A DNA stretch of 64,000 nt from Leptolyngbya subtilissima AS-A7. GTDB lineage: Bacteria > Cyanobacteriota > Cyanobacteriia > Phormidesmidales > Phormidesmidaceae. Location: assembly GCF_039962255.1 (NCBI RefSeq), contig NZ_JAMPKY010000006.1, forward strand, positions 124,001-188,000, in the 5' to 3' direction. Positions 1 through 9,378 of the stretch are shown here, piece after piece; position 1 is the stretch's first letter, and every line of letters starts with the position of its first letter. The translations under genes were made by a program, and so were the position numbers. The notes below the pieces were generated by a model. The model saw only the letters and a list, made by a program, of their open reading frames with translations, had not been told where the DNA came from and searched no databases.

Positions 1-987
1 CACGCCAACGTGGTCAAAGCGATGGCGCTCTACAAACTCCAGCAGATGCTCAACGTGGGCCTCGGTTTCACCAGGAAAGCCAACGATAAAGGTGGTGCGC
101 AGCACAGCCTCGGGAAGAGCCTCTTTAATACGGTGGATAACATTGTCGTTAACCTGTCCCTGCCACGGACGGTTCATGGCCCGCAGCACCTCGGGGTGCG
201 AGTGCTGCAGGGGCAGATCGAGGTAGGGCAGCACGTTGGGGGTTTCTCGAATGGCGGCCAGCACCTCGGGAGTGAGGCCGGTGGGGTAGGCGTAGTGCAT
301 GCGCACCCAGGGCACGTCTACTTCACCCAACGCCCGCAGCAGCTCGGCCAGGCGAGGCTTGCCGTAGAGGTCCATGCCGTAGTTGGTGGTAATTTGGGAG
401 ATCAGAACCAGCTCCTGTACGCCCTCGGCAGCCAGCTGGTGGGCCTCGGCCACGATAGACTCAATGGTGCGCGATCGCTGGTTGCCGCGCAGGTGCGGAA
501 TAATGCAGAACGCGCAGCGGTAGTCACAGCCCTCCGCCACCCGCAGGTAGGCCACGCTAGAGGCGGTAGTGCGGTAACGAGGCACGGTTTCATCAGCAAT
601 GTAAGTGGGTTCAGGAGAAACAATCTTCACCCGCTCGCCCGCTTCGGCCCGCTCAATCACTTCCACAATGCGGTTGTAGTCGCCAGTGCCGACTAAGGCC
701 ACGGCCTCAGGAATTTCTTCTAGCAACTCATTTTGAAAGTGCTGGGCCAGACAGCCTGTGATCACGACTTTCTTTTGAGCAGCAGCCAGCTCAACCAAGG
801 TGCGCACCGACTCTTCCCGCGCTTCTTGGATAAAACTACAGGTGTTGACTACAACGTAGTCGGCCAACTCTTCGTTGGCATCGACTTGATAGCCCGCCTG
901 CACTAGCAAACCGAGCATGTGCTCGGTATCAACCCGGTTTTTTTCGCAGCCCAGGTGGTTAAACGCAACCGTTGGCTTCAGCCCCAT
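1..987 (-). CDS. rimO: Ribosomal protein S12 methylthiotransferase RimO (partial)
   Basis: Radical-SAM enzyme that adds a methylthio group to an aspartate of ribosomal protein S12. Reading from the ATG at 987, 329 codons are visible and the 3' end runs off the window. The N-terminal UPF0004 domain has [17 protein letters not shown] and VITGCLAQ, giving the three cysteines of the auxiliary cluster. The radical-SAM cluster motif is [19 protein letters not shown] (CxxxCxxC). The order and spacing fit RimO better than the tRNA enzyme MiaB, whose N-terminus usually reads TFGCQMN. The missing part would hold the C-terminal TRAM domain. It is transcribed away from btpA, with a 354-bp divergent gap between them. 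Confidence 0.93.
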   Translation of the reverse strand, partial: MGLKPTVAFNHLGCEKNRVDTEHMLGLLVQAGYQVDANEELADYVVVNTCSFIQEAREESVRTLVELAAAQKKVVITGCLAQHFQNELLEEIPEAVALVGTGDYNRIVEVIERAEAGERVKIVSPEPTYIADETVPRYRTTASSVAYLRVAEGCDYRCAFCIIPHLRGNQRSRTIESIVAEAHQLAAEGVQELVLISQITTNYGMDLYGKPRLAELLRALGEVDVPWVRMHYAYPTGLTPEVLAAIRETPNVLPYLDLPLQHSHPEVLRAMNRPWQGQVNDNVIHRIKEALPEAVLRTTFIVGFPGETEAHVEHLLEFVERHRFDHVGV

Positions 988-1341
988 GGTGTCTCTCAGT
1001 GTGTAACATGCCAATCATGCCAAAAGCTTTGGGTTGTAGAGTAGACTTAACCACGCTAAGCCACTGGTAAACCGTTCCATCTCGGTACCAGCACCACTAA
1101 CACCATCGCTCAGGCATCCATCAATCCTGTGTTGACGAATTGCCCAGCAAATCTTTTGGCCAATGGCACCAGGGGGCAATACAAATTAACACTCATAAAT
1201 AATACATCACAAAAGCAGGGGATGGCCTAAATCGCGTCCCCGGGATTGATATGCTGATAGGGTGGGTTGGGCCTGAGTCTGCTGCGGCGGGCTAGGTCAA
1301 CCTGAAGTTCTATACGTTAGGCGAGTCCAGGCAAAATTCAC
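988..1341. other. Divergent intergenic region rimO/btpA
   Basis: A gap of 354 bases between the divergent starts of rimO and btpA must hold both promoters. It is more AT-rich around 1125-1210. I see no convincing ORF, RNA gene or strong hairpin in it. Confidence 0.5.
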
Positions 1342-2187
1342 GTGGACTTAATCAAAGTCTTTAACACCCACAACCCGGTCATTGGGGTATTGCACCTGCT
1401 GCCCCTGCCAACGTCTCCCCGCTGGCAGGGAGACCTACAGGCTGTTGTCGATCGCGCCGAGCAGGAGGCCACGGCCCTCGCCTCGGGCGGCGTGCACGGC
1501 ATTATTGTGGAAAACTTTTTTGACGCCCCTTTTACTAAGGGGGCCGTGGACCCAGCGGTGGTCAGCGCCATGGGTCTGGTGGTGCAGCGCTTGCAGACCC
1601 TGGTCACAGTGCCCATCGGTATCAACGTACTGCGCAACGATGCCCGTAGTGCTCTAGCGATCGCCACTTGCACTGGGGCTGCTTTCATTCGGGTCAACGT
1701 GCTTACGGGCGTGATGGCTACTGACCAGGGATTGATCGAAGGCTGCGCCCACGATCTGCTGCGCTACCGCAAAGAGCTGGGCAGCTCAGTGCAGATTCTG
1801 GCCGATGTGCTGGTCAAGCATGCCCGACCCCTGGGATCGCCCAACCTCACCACGGCGGTGCAGGAGACGATCCACCGAGGTCTGGCGGACGGCATTATTT
1901 TGTCGGGCTGGGCGACGGGCAGCCCGCCCAGCCTAGAAGATTTAGAACTGGCTAAGGCTGCAGCGGGCGATCGCCCTGTCTTCATTGGTAGCGGTGCCGA
2001 TGTCGACAACATCGGCACTCTAATGAAAGCTGCCGACGGCGTAATTGTCGCCAGCTCCCTCAAACGCCAGGGCGACGTTAACCAGCCCATCGATCCCATT
2101 CGCGTGGGGCAGTTTGTAGAGGCCATGCAGGAAAGCCTGCAAGCGCTGGAGGGCAATCTCACTCTACCGACCATGGTGGCCTCCTAG
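1342..2187 (+). CDS. btpA: BtpA-family protein (photosystem I biogenesis)
   Basis: A 281-residue BtpA-family protein with a TIM-barrel fold. In Synechocystis BtpA is a thylakoid-peripheral protein needed to stabilise the photosystem I reaction centre proteins PsaA/PsaB. Family hallmarks are the N-terminal VIGVLHLLPLPTSP, GVHGIIVENFFDAPF, GINVLRNDARSALAIA, FIRVNVLTG, and the C-terminal phosphate-binding-like FIGSGADVDNIGTLM followed by DGVIVASSLKRQG. Length matches the family. The start is GTG at 1342; no upstream ATG is in frame, and the next in-frame ATG would delete the conserved N-terminus. No strong Shine-Dalgarno is seen. It is monocistronic, with about 117 bp to the VKOR gene. Confidence 0.92.
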   Translation: MDLIKVFNTHNPVIGVLHLLPLPTSPRWQGDLQAVVDRAEQEATALASGGVHGIIVENFFDAPFTKGAVDPAVVSAMGLVVQRLQTLVTVPIGINVLRNDARSALAIATCTGAAFIRVNVLTGVMATDQGLIEGCAHDLLRYRKELGSSVQILADVLVKHARPLGSPNLTTAVQETIHRGLADGIILSGWATGSPPSLEDLELAKAAAGDRPVFIGSGADVDNIGTLMKAADGVIVASSLKRQGDVNQPIDPIRVGQFVEAMQESLQALEGNLTLPTMVAS

Positions 2188-2304
2188 GGGTTGCGGCCCA
2201 TGCCGGAACTGAGGCATTAAGATAGACACTAAACGGGCGGTAACACCCCGCTATTTTGTGTTGCTGTAGAGTTTGGGTTAGCTGTTTTGGAAGAGAGGCG
2301 CATC

Positions 2305-3219
2305 ATGAGACGTCGTCGTCAAGAAAGCCGTTGGATTCATCGCTGGTCGCGCTGGCTGGTGGCGGGGATCGCTTTGATTGGTGTTCTGGGTACGGGTTAT
2401 CTGACCGTTGCCAAGCTGACTGGCGGGGGAACCTGTCCTACAGAAGGGTGCGATCGCGTGCTTTCTAGCCCCTGGGGCACCGTATTTGGCCTACCCCTGA
2501 CGCTGTTTGGCTGCTTGGCCTACGGCACCATGCTAGTGCTGGCCGTTGCCCCCCTCCTAGTTAACGCCGATACAAACAAACCCCTGCGCCAGAAGCTTGA
2601 AACTTGGACCTGGCCGCTGATGTTTATGCTGGCCTCGGCCATGCTGGTGTTTAGCGGCTATTTGATGACGGTGCTGGCCTTTGAGCTACAGGCGGTTTGC
2701 CCCTACTGCATTGGCTCGGCGCTGTTCGCCCTCTCCATGTTTGTGATTATTTTGCTGGGCAATCGCTGGGATGACCTAGGTCAGATCGCCTTTATTGGCC
2801 TGATTGTGGGTGTCGTCACTATCATCTCTACTCTGGCTGTTTACGCCCCTATCAACGCCGCAGGTAGCCCTAGCAGCAACGTTGCCGGGCAGGCTGGGCC
2901 ACCGATTACCAGCGCCTCTGGCCCCGCCGAAGTTGCCTTGGCTAACCACCTTAAAGAGGTCGGCGCGACGATGTATGGCGCTTGGTGGTGCCCCCACTGC
3001 CACGACCAAAAACAGCTGTTTGGAGCCGAAGCTGCCACCGCAATCAACTATGTAGAATGTGCAGAAGACGGCCAAAATTCTCAGGTCGCTGTGTGTCGAT
3101 CAAAACCCGAAATCACCGGATTCCCCAGCTGGGAGATCAACGGCGAGTTTTATCCGGGCACCCAAAGCCTGGAGCGTCTGGCGGAGCTGACAAACTACAG
3201 CGGGCCAACAAATTTTTAG
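2305..3219 (+). CDS. Vitamin K epoxide reductase-thioredoxin fusion
   Basis: Membrane thiol-oxidising protein of 304 aa, the cyanobacterial and plant LTO1 type. The VKOR domain forms disulfides using quinone, and the fused thioredoxin-like domain passes them to substrate proteins in the lumen or periplasm. Residues 1-180 hold four or five hydrophobic helices. The cysteine pairs are all present: loop pair C44/C49 in GGTCPTEGC, active-site CPYC at 132-135, and thioredoxin CPHC at 229-232 in YGAWWCPHC. Two additional cysteines near the end (ECAED, VCRS) also match LTO1 proteins. The ATG at 2305 is chosen over TTG 2287 because a purine-rich GAAGAGAGG lies just upstream. A hairpin terminator follows at 3261. 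Confidence 0.93.
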   Translation: MRRRRQESRWIHRWSRWLVAGIALIGVLGTGYLTVAKLTGGGTCPTEGCDRVLSSPWGTVFGLPLTLFGCLAYGTMLVLAVAPLLVNADTNKPLRQKLETWTWPLMFMLASAMLVFSGYLMTVLAFELQAVCPYCIGSALFALSMFVIILLGNRWDDLGQIAFIGLIVGVVTIISTLAVYAPINAAGSPSSNVAGQAGPPITSASGPAEVALANHLKEVGATMYGAWWCPHCHDQKQLFGAEAATAINYVECAEDGQNSQVAVCRSKPEITGFPSWEINGEFYPGTQSLERLAELTNYSGPTNF

Positions 3220-3260
3220 CGATAGAGGTTCGACCTCATACAAATCGCGCTAGTGCTTTG

Positions 3261-3304
3261 AACGGCTGGTACCCAAAGACGACCTGGGCACCAGCCGTTT
3301 TAGG
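3261..3304 (+). terminator. Rho-independent terminator after VKOR gene
   Basis: AACGGCTGGT (3261-3270) pairs perfectly with ACCAGCCGTT (3290-3299), and a short T-run follows. It sits 42 bases past the VKOR stop codon. Confidence 0.8.
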
Positions 3305-3411
3305 TTTGACTGTCTACAGTTGTGCACTGGCAAGCTGCACTAAAACTAGATCATGCCTTGGCTGGCGACAGGGTTTAATCAAGAGGCGGGGGCTGATTAT
3401 GTATAAATCCT

Positions 3412-3798
3412 ATGAGCAAATTTAATGCCAAGTATTTCTATCTCGCGGTTTTGTTGTTTCTGGTTGAAACCTTGATCGCGATTTTTCTAGACGATCGCAT
3501 CATTCGCCCCCTCATTGGCGATATTTTGGTTGTCGTTCTTATCTACTGCTTCATCAAAGTCTTTTGGCAAATTCGGCCTATCACTGCGGCATTGGGAGTC
3601 TTTGCCTTTGCCTGCCTTATTGAAGGGCTGCAATATCTTCAGTTGGTCGATCGCCTCGGACTGCGCGACAACCGGCTGATAGCAACCGTGCTCGGCACCA
3701 CCTTTGATAGCAAAGACATTTTGGCCTATGCGATCGGTGCTGCCCTAGTGCTGATTGCCGAGTATCGCTCTGCGGCACCTGGCCGATGGAACATGTAG
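3412..3798 (+). CDS. DUF2809 family membrane protein
   Basis: Small integral membrane protein of 128 aa with four predicted hydrophobic helices (about residues 8-25, 32-52, 57-75 and 104-118). The sequence follows the DUF2809 pattern: an early FLVETLIA, the RPLIGDILVVVLIYCFIK segment, CLIEGLQYLQ and a terminal SKDILAYAIGA. DUF2809 is often found near VanZ-like or membrane genes, but no biochemical role is established. The ATG at 3412 has a poorly placed purine-rich stretch upstream. It stands alone downstream of the VKOR terminator. Confidence 0.85.
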   Translation: MSKFNAKYFYLAVLLFLVETLIAIFLDDRIIRPLIGDILVVVLIYCFIKVFWQIRPITAALGVFAFACLIEGLQYLQLVDRLGLRDNRLIATVLGTTFDSKDILAYAIGAALVLIAEYRSAAPGRWNM

Positions 3799-3960
3799 GC
3801 TTACCAAACGCCATCGTGCAAACTGTTACTCAACTTTATTTATTTGCCCAGAATAGTTCCGGGCTGTGCGACCCGTCCCATTCTGGGAATGCTGAAGCTA
3901 AGCCTGGTTGACCATCAACCGACCAAGGGCCGCACAACATTATTAATGGATTGGAGAAAC

Positions 3961-4440
3961 ATGCCTAAACGCAGATTACCGCGTGGTGGTGGTACTCAAG
4001 TTGCCTTGAGCCCAGAGCTAGCAGTGGCCATGATTGGTCTATTTTCAGCGTTTGCCGACGGTGAAGTGTCTAGCGATGCAGAAGCCTATGCGCTGGGTGA
4101 GATGGTCAGCTGCATCGATCTCTATTCTGAATATACGGAAGAAGACTTTGCCGACTTGGGTGCTGAGATCGGCAACCTCATCAACGAAGCTGGGGTTGAA
4201 GCTGTCGTCTCCCAAGCCATTGAGACGATTAAAGATGAGGGCGTAGAAGAAGCCGCCTTTATTATTGCGCTAGTTGTTCTCGTTGCAGACGGCGAAGTGC
4301 CCGAAGATGAGCAAGAGTTTATCGATGACTTGCGCCAGGCCCTCCGGATCTCTGTTGAACGAGCCGACGAAATCGTGAGCGAACTTTTCTCTGAAGCAGA
4401 GGAAGAGGAAGAATACGACGAGAGCGAAGAAGAAGAGTAA
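3961..4440 (+). CDS. TerB-like protein with acidic tail
   Basis: A 159-aa all-helical protein that looks like two TerB-type halves. The repeated motif FADGEVSSDAE (about residues 31-41) and VADGEVPEDEQEF (about 107-119) matches the metal-binding acidic helix turn of TerB/TIGR-type tellurite-resistance-like proteins. The C-terminus is strongly acidic (SEAEEEEEYDESEEEE). The ATG at 3961 has GGAG close upstream; an in-frame ATG at 3946 is possible. No other ter genes are nearby, so a role in tellurite resistance is not supported. Cyanobacterial stand-alone TerB proteins have unknown functions. Confidence 0.72.
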   Translation: MPKRRLPRGGGTQVALSPELAVAMIGLFSAFADGEVSSDAEAYALGEMVSCIDLYSEYTEEDFADLGAEIGNLINEAGVEAVVSQAIETIKDEGVEEAAFIIALVVLVADGEVPEDEQEFIDDLRQALRISVERADEIVSELFSEAEEEEEYDESEEEE

Positions 4441-4516
4441 ATTCTGTGCAATTCCTGTTAATGGCAAGAAGCTTTATGCCATTGATACGGTGTTTGTAGG
4501 CTCTAATAACGCATTA

Positions 4517-4565
4517 AGTGGGCATTGGGCATGATGGCGTAAGCCTTCTTAACCCAGTGCCCACT
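4517..4565. terminator. Inverted repeat between convergent genes
   Basis: AGTGGGCATTGGG (4517-4529) pairs with CCCAGTGCCCACT (4553-4565), with one G-T type mismatch and a 23-base loop. It lies between the TerB-like gene and the convergent exported-protein gene, so it could terminate both. No long T-run follows. Confidence 0.55.
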
Positions 4566-4592
4566 AATCTTATCTATTTAGAGAAAAAGCTT

Positions 4593-4991
4593 CTATTTCT
4601 CTTGAGAGTTGGTTATTGTTTCTACAATTTCGTTCTCTTGGGTAATCTCATCGAGGTTGAGTTTCTCTTTGATTAACTCACCAGCTGAGCTTGTAGATTT
4701 CTCGTCTGTTTCAGCAGCAGCGGCGGCGGTAGTAGCGGCTCGGTTTTGCCACTCTCGGCGCTGCTCTCTCATCTCACTGAGTTTTTCTTCAGAAATAATT
4801 GGCTTTTGGGCTTGAGATTCTGTTTGAGCAGCAAAGCTAGACGATGCTGCTAGGGCTACTAGTGAGCTAGGGGTAGGACTAGCTAGAGCTGTCATTTGGG
4901 AGAAGCCAAACAGTGCAACTACAGTCACAAACAGCACTGTAAGGCGCTTGGCGATCATCTTTAATGAGATATACAGCTTACGAGTTGTCAT
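4593..4991 (-). CDS. Hypothetical exported protein
   Basis: I do not recognise this 132-aa protein. It has an N-terminal signal sequence: positive MTTRKLYISLKMIAKR, then hydrophobic LTVLFVTVVALFGFSQ, with likely cleavage near ALASP (about residue 37). The mature part is Ala/Ser-rich, then highly charged (EEKLSEMREQRREWQNR) and probably helical, ending in acidic ELIKEKLNLDEITQ. AGAAGGA ahead of the ATG at 4991 supports this start. A 7-bp hairpin (5052-5068) lies in its leader. It is convergent with the TerB-like gene. Confidence 0.6.
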   Translation of the reverse strand: MTTRKLYISLKMIAKRLTVLFVTVVALFGFSQMTALASPTPSSLVALAASSSFAAQTESQAQKPIISEEKLSEMREQRREWQNRAATTAAAAAETDEKSTSSAGELIKEKLNLDEITQENEIVETITNSQEK

Positions 4992-5378
4992 GTTTTTATC
5001 CTTCTAAAAGTAGAAATAAAACTGCGCAAAATACCGCTGAGTCACAGATTTTTTCCGTGAAACGGAAATATCTGATAACTATGAAAAAGCGATCAATCAG
5101 TCTACAAGCTCACAGCTAATGACTTCTCAGATGTAAGTAGCGTAAGTAAAAATACGGCCTCCAACGTCTTCCTGAAGATAGAAACGGAGCAGAAGGTCGA
5201 TTTGGTATGACTAAATTGAGGCGTGAACTGGCAGGCAGCAGAGATTGCATCTGCCTAGAGCCGCTAGTTATAAGGAACTGTGAAACCTTGCTTCAGGCAT
5301 GGTCGTACGAAGGACAAAGAGTTTAGAACTTTGCCGGTTCTCTTCATTACACTTTTCTCGTCAGGTGCGGTGCTGATA
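4992..5378. other. Intergenic region between two leftward genes
   Basis: A gap of 387 bases separates the CapA gene from the exported-protein gene; both read leftward, so this is the promoter region of the latter. It has a perfect 7-bp hairpin with a GAA loop (TTTCCGT 5052-5058 / ACGGAAA 5062-5068) flanked by A/T runs. Nothing else was recognised. Confidence 0.45.
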
Positions 5379-6989
5379 TTACCGGGGCCAGATGTAGCCC
5401 AGATCATCGAGCGCTAAAGGTGTATCAGGAAAGTCGCGTTGGGTAAACTGGCGCACCAACACCACGCCGCCAAAGTGATCGTCGAGGTAGGGGACGCCGT
5501 TGCGATCGAGGGCGACGGGGATGATGCGGCCGCTAACGAAGTTGCCCTGGGCATCGAGGTTGGTTTGCAGAATCAGCGAGGTGCCCAGGGGGCCAACGGT
5601 AGAGAGGCTGCGGTAGCCGAGGAAATTTCCGAGGGAATAAGCAATCAGCTTGTTGCTGTACAGCTCGATCGCTCTGGGAACGTGGGGACCATGGCCCAGC
5701 ACTAAGTCGGCTCCGTGGTCAACAACGGCGCGAGAGAAACGCACGACGTTGCCGCGATTTTCGGAGTAGAACAGCTCGTCTTGATCGCGAGTGACGGTGG
5801 CATCGGTACCCTCTTTACCGGCGTGGAAGGAGACGACGACGATATCGGCCTGGGCATTGGCGGTCTCTACTAAGGCGATCGCAGCCTCTATATCCTGCAC
5901 CTGGTTGTGCTCTTGATAGTTGCTAAAGCCGATGAACGCTACGGTTTGCCCCTGGGCTTCGACGTACAGAATTTCGCCTTTGCGGCCCACGGCCTTCATA
6001 CCCGCCGCTTCGATGTGGGCGATGGTATCGGTAAAGCCCTGCTCAAAGAAATCCATGGAGTGGTTGTTGGCCACGCTCAGAACGTCAAAGCCGGCTTCTT
6101 TGAGTACACTGGCGTACCAGGGCGGGGTGCGAAAGGCGAAGGTATTGGCACTGCCTGTATCTTTGGCGCTGCTGGGCACTTCGGTGAGGGTGCTTTCAAA
6201 ATTGCCGAAGGTAATATCGGCTTCGCCTAGGTGGTATTGAATGCTGCCGAACAGGTATTGCCAGTCTTCGGGTAGCCGGTAGCGCTGGTAGTCAGTACCG
6301 GGAATGATGTCGCCCACGGCTTTGATAGTTAGGGCTACGGGAACTGCCAGATCGGGGAGCGCCAAGGCTGCGGTAGATGCTGCCGGCAGCAGGGGCACGA
6401 TCGCCTGAGACACACCATCTGCTGCAGGGGCAGGTAGTGACTGGGTTGAGCTAGGTACGCGTTGCTGGTCGTAACGCCATTGAGTAACCCCAGCGGCCAA
6501 GCCAAACCCGAGCACCATCACTATAGGCAATGCTCTCCAGCGCCAGCGGTGAGGACTAGAGGCCGCTGGCGCTGGCGCTGATTCCACTGAGCGGCGATCG
6601 ATGGTGGGCGCGATTCCCGCGGCCCGCTCCTCCGGTGACGGCTTATCGGCAAGGGCGGTGACTGAAGGCGTTGAGGCAGCGGCATCTAGGCTAAAGACCT
6701 GCTGCCAACGGTGTTCCAGGGGGCGATCGGTGCCATCTACCACCTTGAGTTCGGCGATGTCAGGCAGAGCGAGGGCTGTCACTACGGCGTGAATGCGATC
6801 GAGCTGCTGGGACAGTCCATCGCGGTGAGGGGTGGTGAGCAGTACGTAGAGGGTGCGATCGCGCCAAGAAACCTCTACTCGCAGCGCTGGATCATCCAGG
6901 GCGGTGGTGAGCAGATCGGCGATCGCGGCCATGTTGCCCCGCTGAGCCTCGGGCCATTGAGACAGTTGGGTCAGGTCAGCAATAGTCAC
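5379..6989 (-). CDS. CapA-family (poly-gamma-glutamate synthesis type) metallophosphatase-like protein
   Basis: A 536-aa protein. Residues 1-135 form an uncharacterised cytoplasmic-type segment. One transmembrane helix follows (ALPIVMVLGFGLAAGVTQW, near 150-168), then a Pro/Ala linker and a PGA_cap domain from about 218 to the end. The domain shows AVGDIIPG, GNFESTLTEV, VANNHSMDFFEQG, VVSFHAGKEG, LVLGHGPHVPRAIELY and AYSLGNFLGY, which carry the metal-binding Asp, Asn and His residues of the calcineurin-like fold. CapA acts in poly-gamma-glutamate capsule making in Bacillus, but cyanobacterial members have no known capB/C partners, and none is visible here. The Ser/Thr kinase gene lies upstream in the same direction, 325 bp away. 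Confidence 0.85.
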   Translation of the reverse strand: MTIADLTQLSQWPEAQRGNMAAIADLLTTALDDPALRVEVSWRDRTLYVLLTTPHRDGLSQQLDRIHAVVTALALPDIAELKVVDGTDRPLEHRWQQVFSLDAAASTPSVTALADKPSPEERAAGIAPTIDRRSVESAPAPAASSPHRWRWRALPIVMVLGFGLAAGVTQWRYDQQRVPSSTQSLPAPAADGVSQAIVPLLPAASTAALALPDLAVPVALTIKAVGDIIPGTDYQRYRLPEDWQYLFGSIQYHLGEADITFGNFESTLTEVPSSAKDTGSANTFAFRTPPWYASVLKEAGFDVLSVANNHSMDFFEQGFTDTIAHIEAAGMKAVGRKGEILYVEAQGQTVAFIGFSNYQEHNQVQDIEAAIALVETANAQADIVVVSFHAGKEGTDATVTRDQDELFYSENRGNVVRFSRAVVDHGADLVLGHGPHVPRAIELYSNKLIAYSLGNFLGYRSLSTVGPLGTSLILQTNLDAQGNFVSGRIIPVALDRNGVPYLDDHFGGVVLVRQFTQRDFPDTPLALDDLGYIWPR

Positions 6990-7314
6990 AAACGAAAGGG
7001 TATCCAGGCTCCAAAGTTATGCAAATCATACCGGTGGAGCAAAAAGAAATTACTAACCTCACAAAAAACTGCCCTGCTAGACAGAAGCCAACGGGGCAAA
7101 GATGGGTCTATAGAACACTGGCAAACTTAGAGGGATCTCCACTTTTGCCACAAGACATAGGACTTTTCAAACATCCTCTCAGCGAATTGCCGAAAGGAAA
7201 GTTGTCTCTCTCTGGTCTAGACGACCTCAACAGAGGTAAAAAACACGGTGGATGCATTGCTAATCGCGATCGCCTCAGCTCACGCAACAAAAGCAGGCCC
7301 AGATTTAACCTTGC
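6990..7314. other. Intergenic region upstream of the CapA gene
   Basis: A gap of 325 bases between the kinase and CapA genes, both leftward. On the minus strand a TATGAT (-10 like) lies about 50 bases before the CapA start, with no good -35. A 60-codon ORF (7108-7290) has no supporting features. Confidence 0.35.
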
Positions 7315-9030
7315 CTACCGAGACTCCAGCACCCCGCCAAAGCTAGAGCCAACAATTCGAGGCTGCCCGTCCAGCATTTGTACCGTGAACGATCGCTGTT
7401 CTCGTTGGGTAGAGCCATCGGGATAAACATAGGTGTTCTCGCCCACAAACTCAACGCTGTCGGCAGTTTGCCCCGTCACTCGCAGATTCTCAACTGAAAC
7501 ACGATCAAATTGGGCAAAAAAGCCTGGGTCAAACTGCTGCGCTAGCGGACCGCTAAACTGCGATCGCGCCGCATCCCAAGATTTACTCGAAACATGGCTA
7601 TATAGAGTTGCCACCGTCGCCTGAGCTGCCTCGGGCGTTAGCTCGCCACCCTCTGGAGCTGGTGGAGCCGGTGGTTCAGGTTCTACAACCTCTTCTTCTG
7701 GCGCATCGACCACCTCTGGCTCTGGGGCAGTGGGTGCCTCAGGCTCGGCCTCAGCCGATTCGACAGCTGCCTCGGGGGGTGCGGCAGGCGCTTCCACTTC
7801 GGGCTCAGATTCAACGACTGTAGGCTCAGCTTCGGCCGGTGCCTCAGCGGAGGGAGTCGTGGCCACAGGGGTTTCAGCCTCTGGGTCTGAGGAGGCTGAG
7901 CGCCACGCCTGCCAGCCGAGCAGACCGGCAATCGCCAGCACAGACGCCGCCAAGGCTCCTGCCGCTAAGGGCAACCAGCTAGCTGACGACGACTCTCGCC
8001 GCTGCATCGGCGCCTTAGCTGCTGGCACCCTAGCTGCCGGCACCTGAGCCGCTGGCACCTGGGCTGCTGCTGTCAGCTGAGTTCGTTCTCGCGGCCGCCC
8101 TACCGCCACGGTGGCAACAGTGGTGCGGGGAGACTGCCCTTGGGGCGTCGGAGCAGCTGGCACATACCGACTCAGAGCTGGGGGCAATTTTCTTAAGTCA
8201 GCCAGAGCCTCGACAGCGGTGGTATAGCGGGTGCGAAAGTCGTAGCGCACCATCACCTCCAACACATCCAGCAAGGCAGGATTAGCCTGGGGCGCGTAGT
8301 GCTGCCAATCTAGCTCACCGCTATGGGGGTCGGGATGCAGCTCGGTCGGCGGGTAGCCGGTCAGGGCCTGAATGCCTAAAATTCCAACGGCATAGATATC
8401 GCTGCTGAACTGCGGCCGTCCGGCCACCTGCTCACTGGGCATATACCCTTGAGTGCCAATGGAGATGGTGTGGCTGAGGCCAGAGCGCAGGGCGGTGGCC
8501 TGGGCGCTCACCTGCTTGACTGCGCCAAAGTCAATCAGGACGAGGCGGCGATCGCTGGCGCGGCGGATCAAATTCGAGGGCTTGATGTCGCGATGGATGA
8601 CACCGTGGGAATGAACAAAGGCCAAAATTCCTAGCAAATCGCCCAGGAAGGCGGCGACCTGGGCCTCGGTCCAGGGGATGCCCAGTTCCTCTGCCAGGGA
8701 GTGACCTTCGATTAGCTCCTGCGCCAGGTAAAACTCTTGCCCTTCCTCAAAGTGGGCCAGCAGTCCCGGAATCTGCGGGTGCGTCCCCAGCTTATAGAGG
8801 GTCTGAGCCTCAGTATCAAACAGCCGCCGCGCCGTTTGCAGCTCTTCAGCACTGGTCACCTGAGGCTTGAGCTGCTTTACCACGCAGAGCGGATGCCCCG
8901 GCAGATGCAGGTCTTGGGCGCTAAAGGTTTGACCAAAACCCCCAGAGCCCAAGGGCTGCACGAGCCGATAGCGGCCCCCCAGCGGTCTAGATTCTGGCGG
9001 AAGGTTGGGAAACGAAGCGGTCATAGCCAT
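7315..9030 (-). CDS. Membrane-anchored Ser/Thr protein kinase
   Basis: A 571-aa Hanks-type kinase. The catalytic domain (about residues 20-285) has the glycine loop GSGGFG (28-33), a VVK lysine, HRDIKPSN, DFG and a TIGTQGYMPSEQ activation/P+1 segment, so it should be active. A linker with repeated PAAQV-type units follows, then one transmembrane helix (WLPLAAGALAASVLAIAGLL). Next comes a long Glu/Pro/Ala spacer and a C-terminal domain of about 105 aa (from ELTPEAAQATVATLYSHV) that is SnoaL/NTF2-like in flavour and common on cyanobacterial kinases. Topology puts the kinase in the cytoplasm and the tail outside. Substrates are unknown. ATG at 9030, or 9024 as an alternative. Confidence 0.92.
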   Translation of the reverse strand: MAMTASFPNLPPESRPLGGRYRLVQPLGSGGFGQTFSAQDLHLPGHPLCVVKQLKPQVTSAEELQTARRLFDTEAQTLYKLGTHPQIPGLLAHFEEGQEFYLAQELIEGHSLAEELGIPWTEAQVAAFLGDLLGILAFVHSHGVIHRDIKPSNLIRRASDRRLVLIDFGAVKQVSAQATALRSGLSHTISIGTQGYMPSEQVAGRPQFSSDIYAVGILGIQALTGYPPTELHPDPHSGELDWQHYAPQANPALLDVLEVMVRYDFRTRYTTAVEALADLRKLPPALSRYVPAAPTPQGQSPRTTVATVAVGRPRERTQLTAAAQVPAAQVPAARVPAAKAPMQRRESSSASWLPLAAGALAASVLAIAGLLGWQAWRSASSDPEAETPVATTPSAEAPAEAEPTVVESEPEVEAPAAPPEAAVESAEAEPEAPTAPEPEVVDAPEEEVVEPEPPAPPAPEGGELTPEAAQATVATLYSHVSSKSWDAARSQFSGPLAQQFDPGFFAQFDRVSVENLRVTGQTADSVEFVGENTYVYPDGSTQREQRSFTVQMLDGQPRIVGSSFGGVLESR

Positions 9031-9378
9031 GGACGAGTGACGTTTGAACTATTAGACGACAGTCTAGCGGGTATCGTTACCCCCCCTAGGGTAGCGCTCA
9101 GCAGCATAACCCTAAATATAGCGATGGCCACAGATGCCGACTTGGCCGATTTTAGGGTGACGCACGGAACCGTCGGCGGGTTCCCGAGGGAGGCCACGGG
9201 GTGACGGCAAAAGAATAAAAATAGAAGAGCGAAAAAGGTTCGCTAGATTGAATCGTAATAGCTTGGCCGTTCCAACCCGACTTCACTAGCTGTAGGCTTT
9301 CAGAACTGCTAGAGCTATAGAAATTCGCCCTAAAATAGGTTCGCCAAAGTCATCGGCTCCAAGTTTTGGTTGCAAAAC
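9031..9378. other. Divergent intergenic region kinase/GNAT
   Basis: A gap of 348 bases between divergent genes, expected to contain both promoters. It has a purine/A-rich stretch near 9210-9230. No RNA gene, riboswitch or ORF could be supported. Confidence 0.4.

Noticed and set aside
3844..3960. Extended N-terminus for the TerB-like protein
   Set aside because: Non-ATG start and unlike the family; ATG 3961 has a GGAG close upstream.
7108..7290. 60-codon leftward ORF between the kinase and CapA genes
   Set aside because: No ribosome-binding site or motif; composition is like random read-through.
9140..9210. GC-rich stretch as a cobalamin riboswitch
   Set aside because: The B12-box consensus is not present, and the adjacent genes (kinase, GNAT) do not fit.
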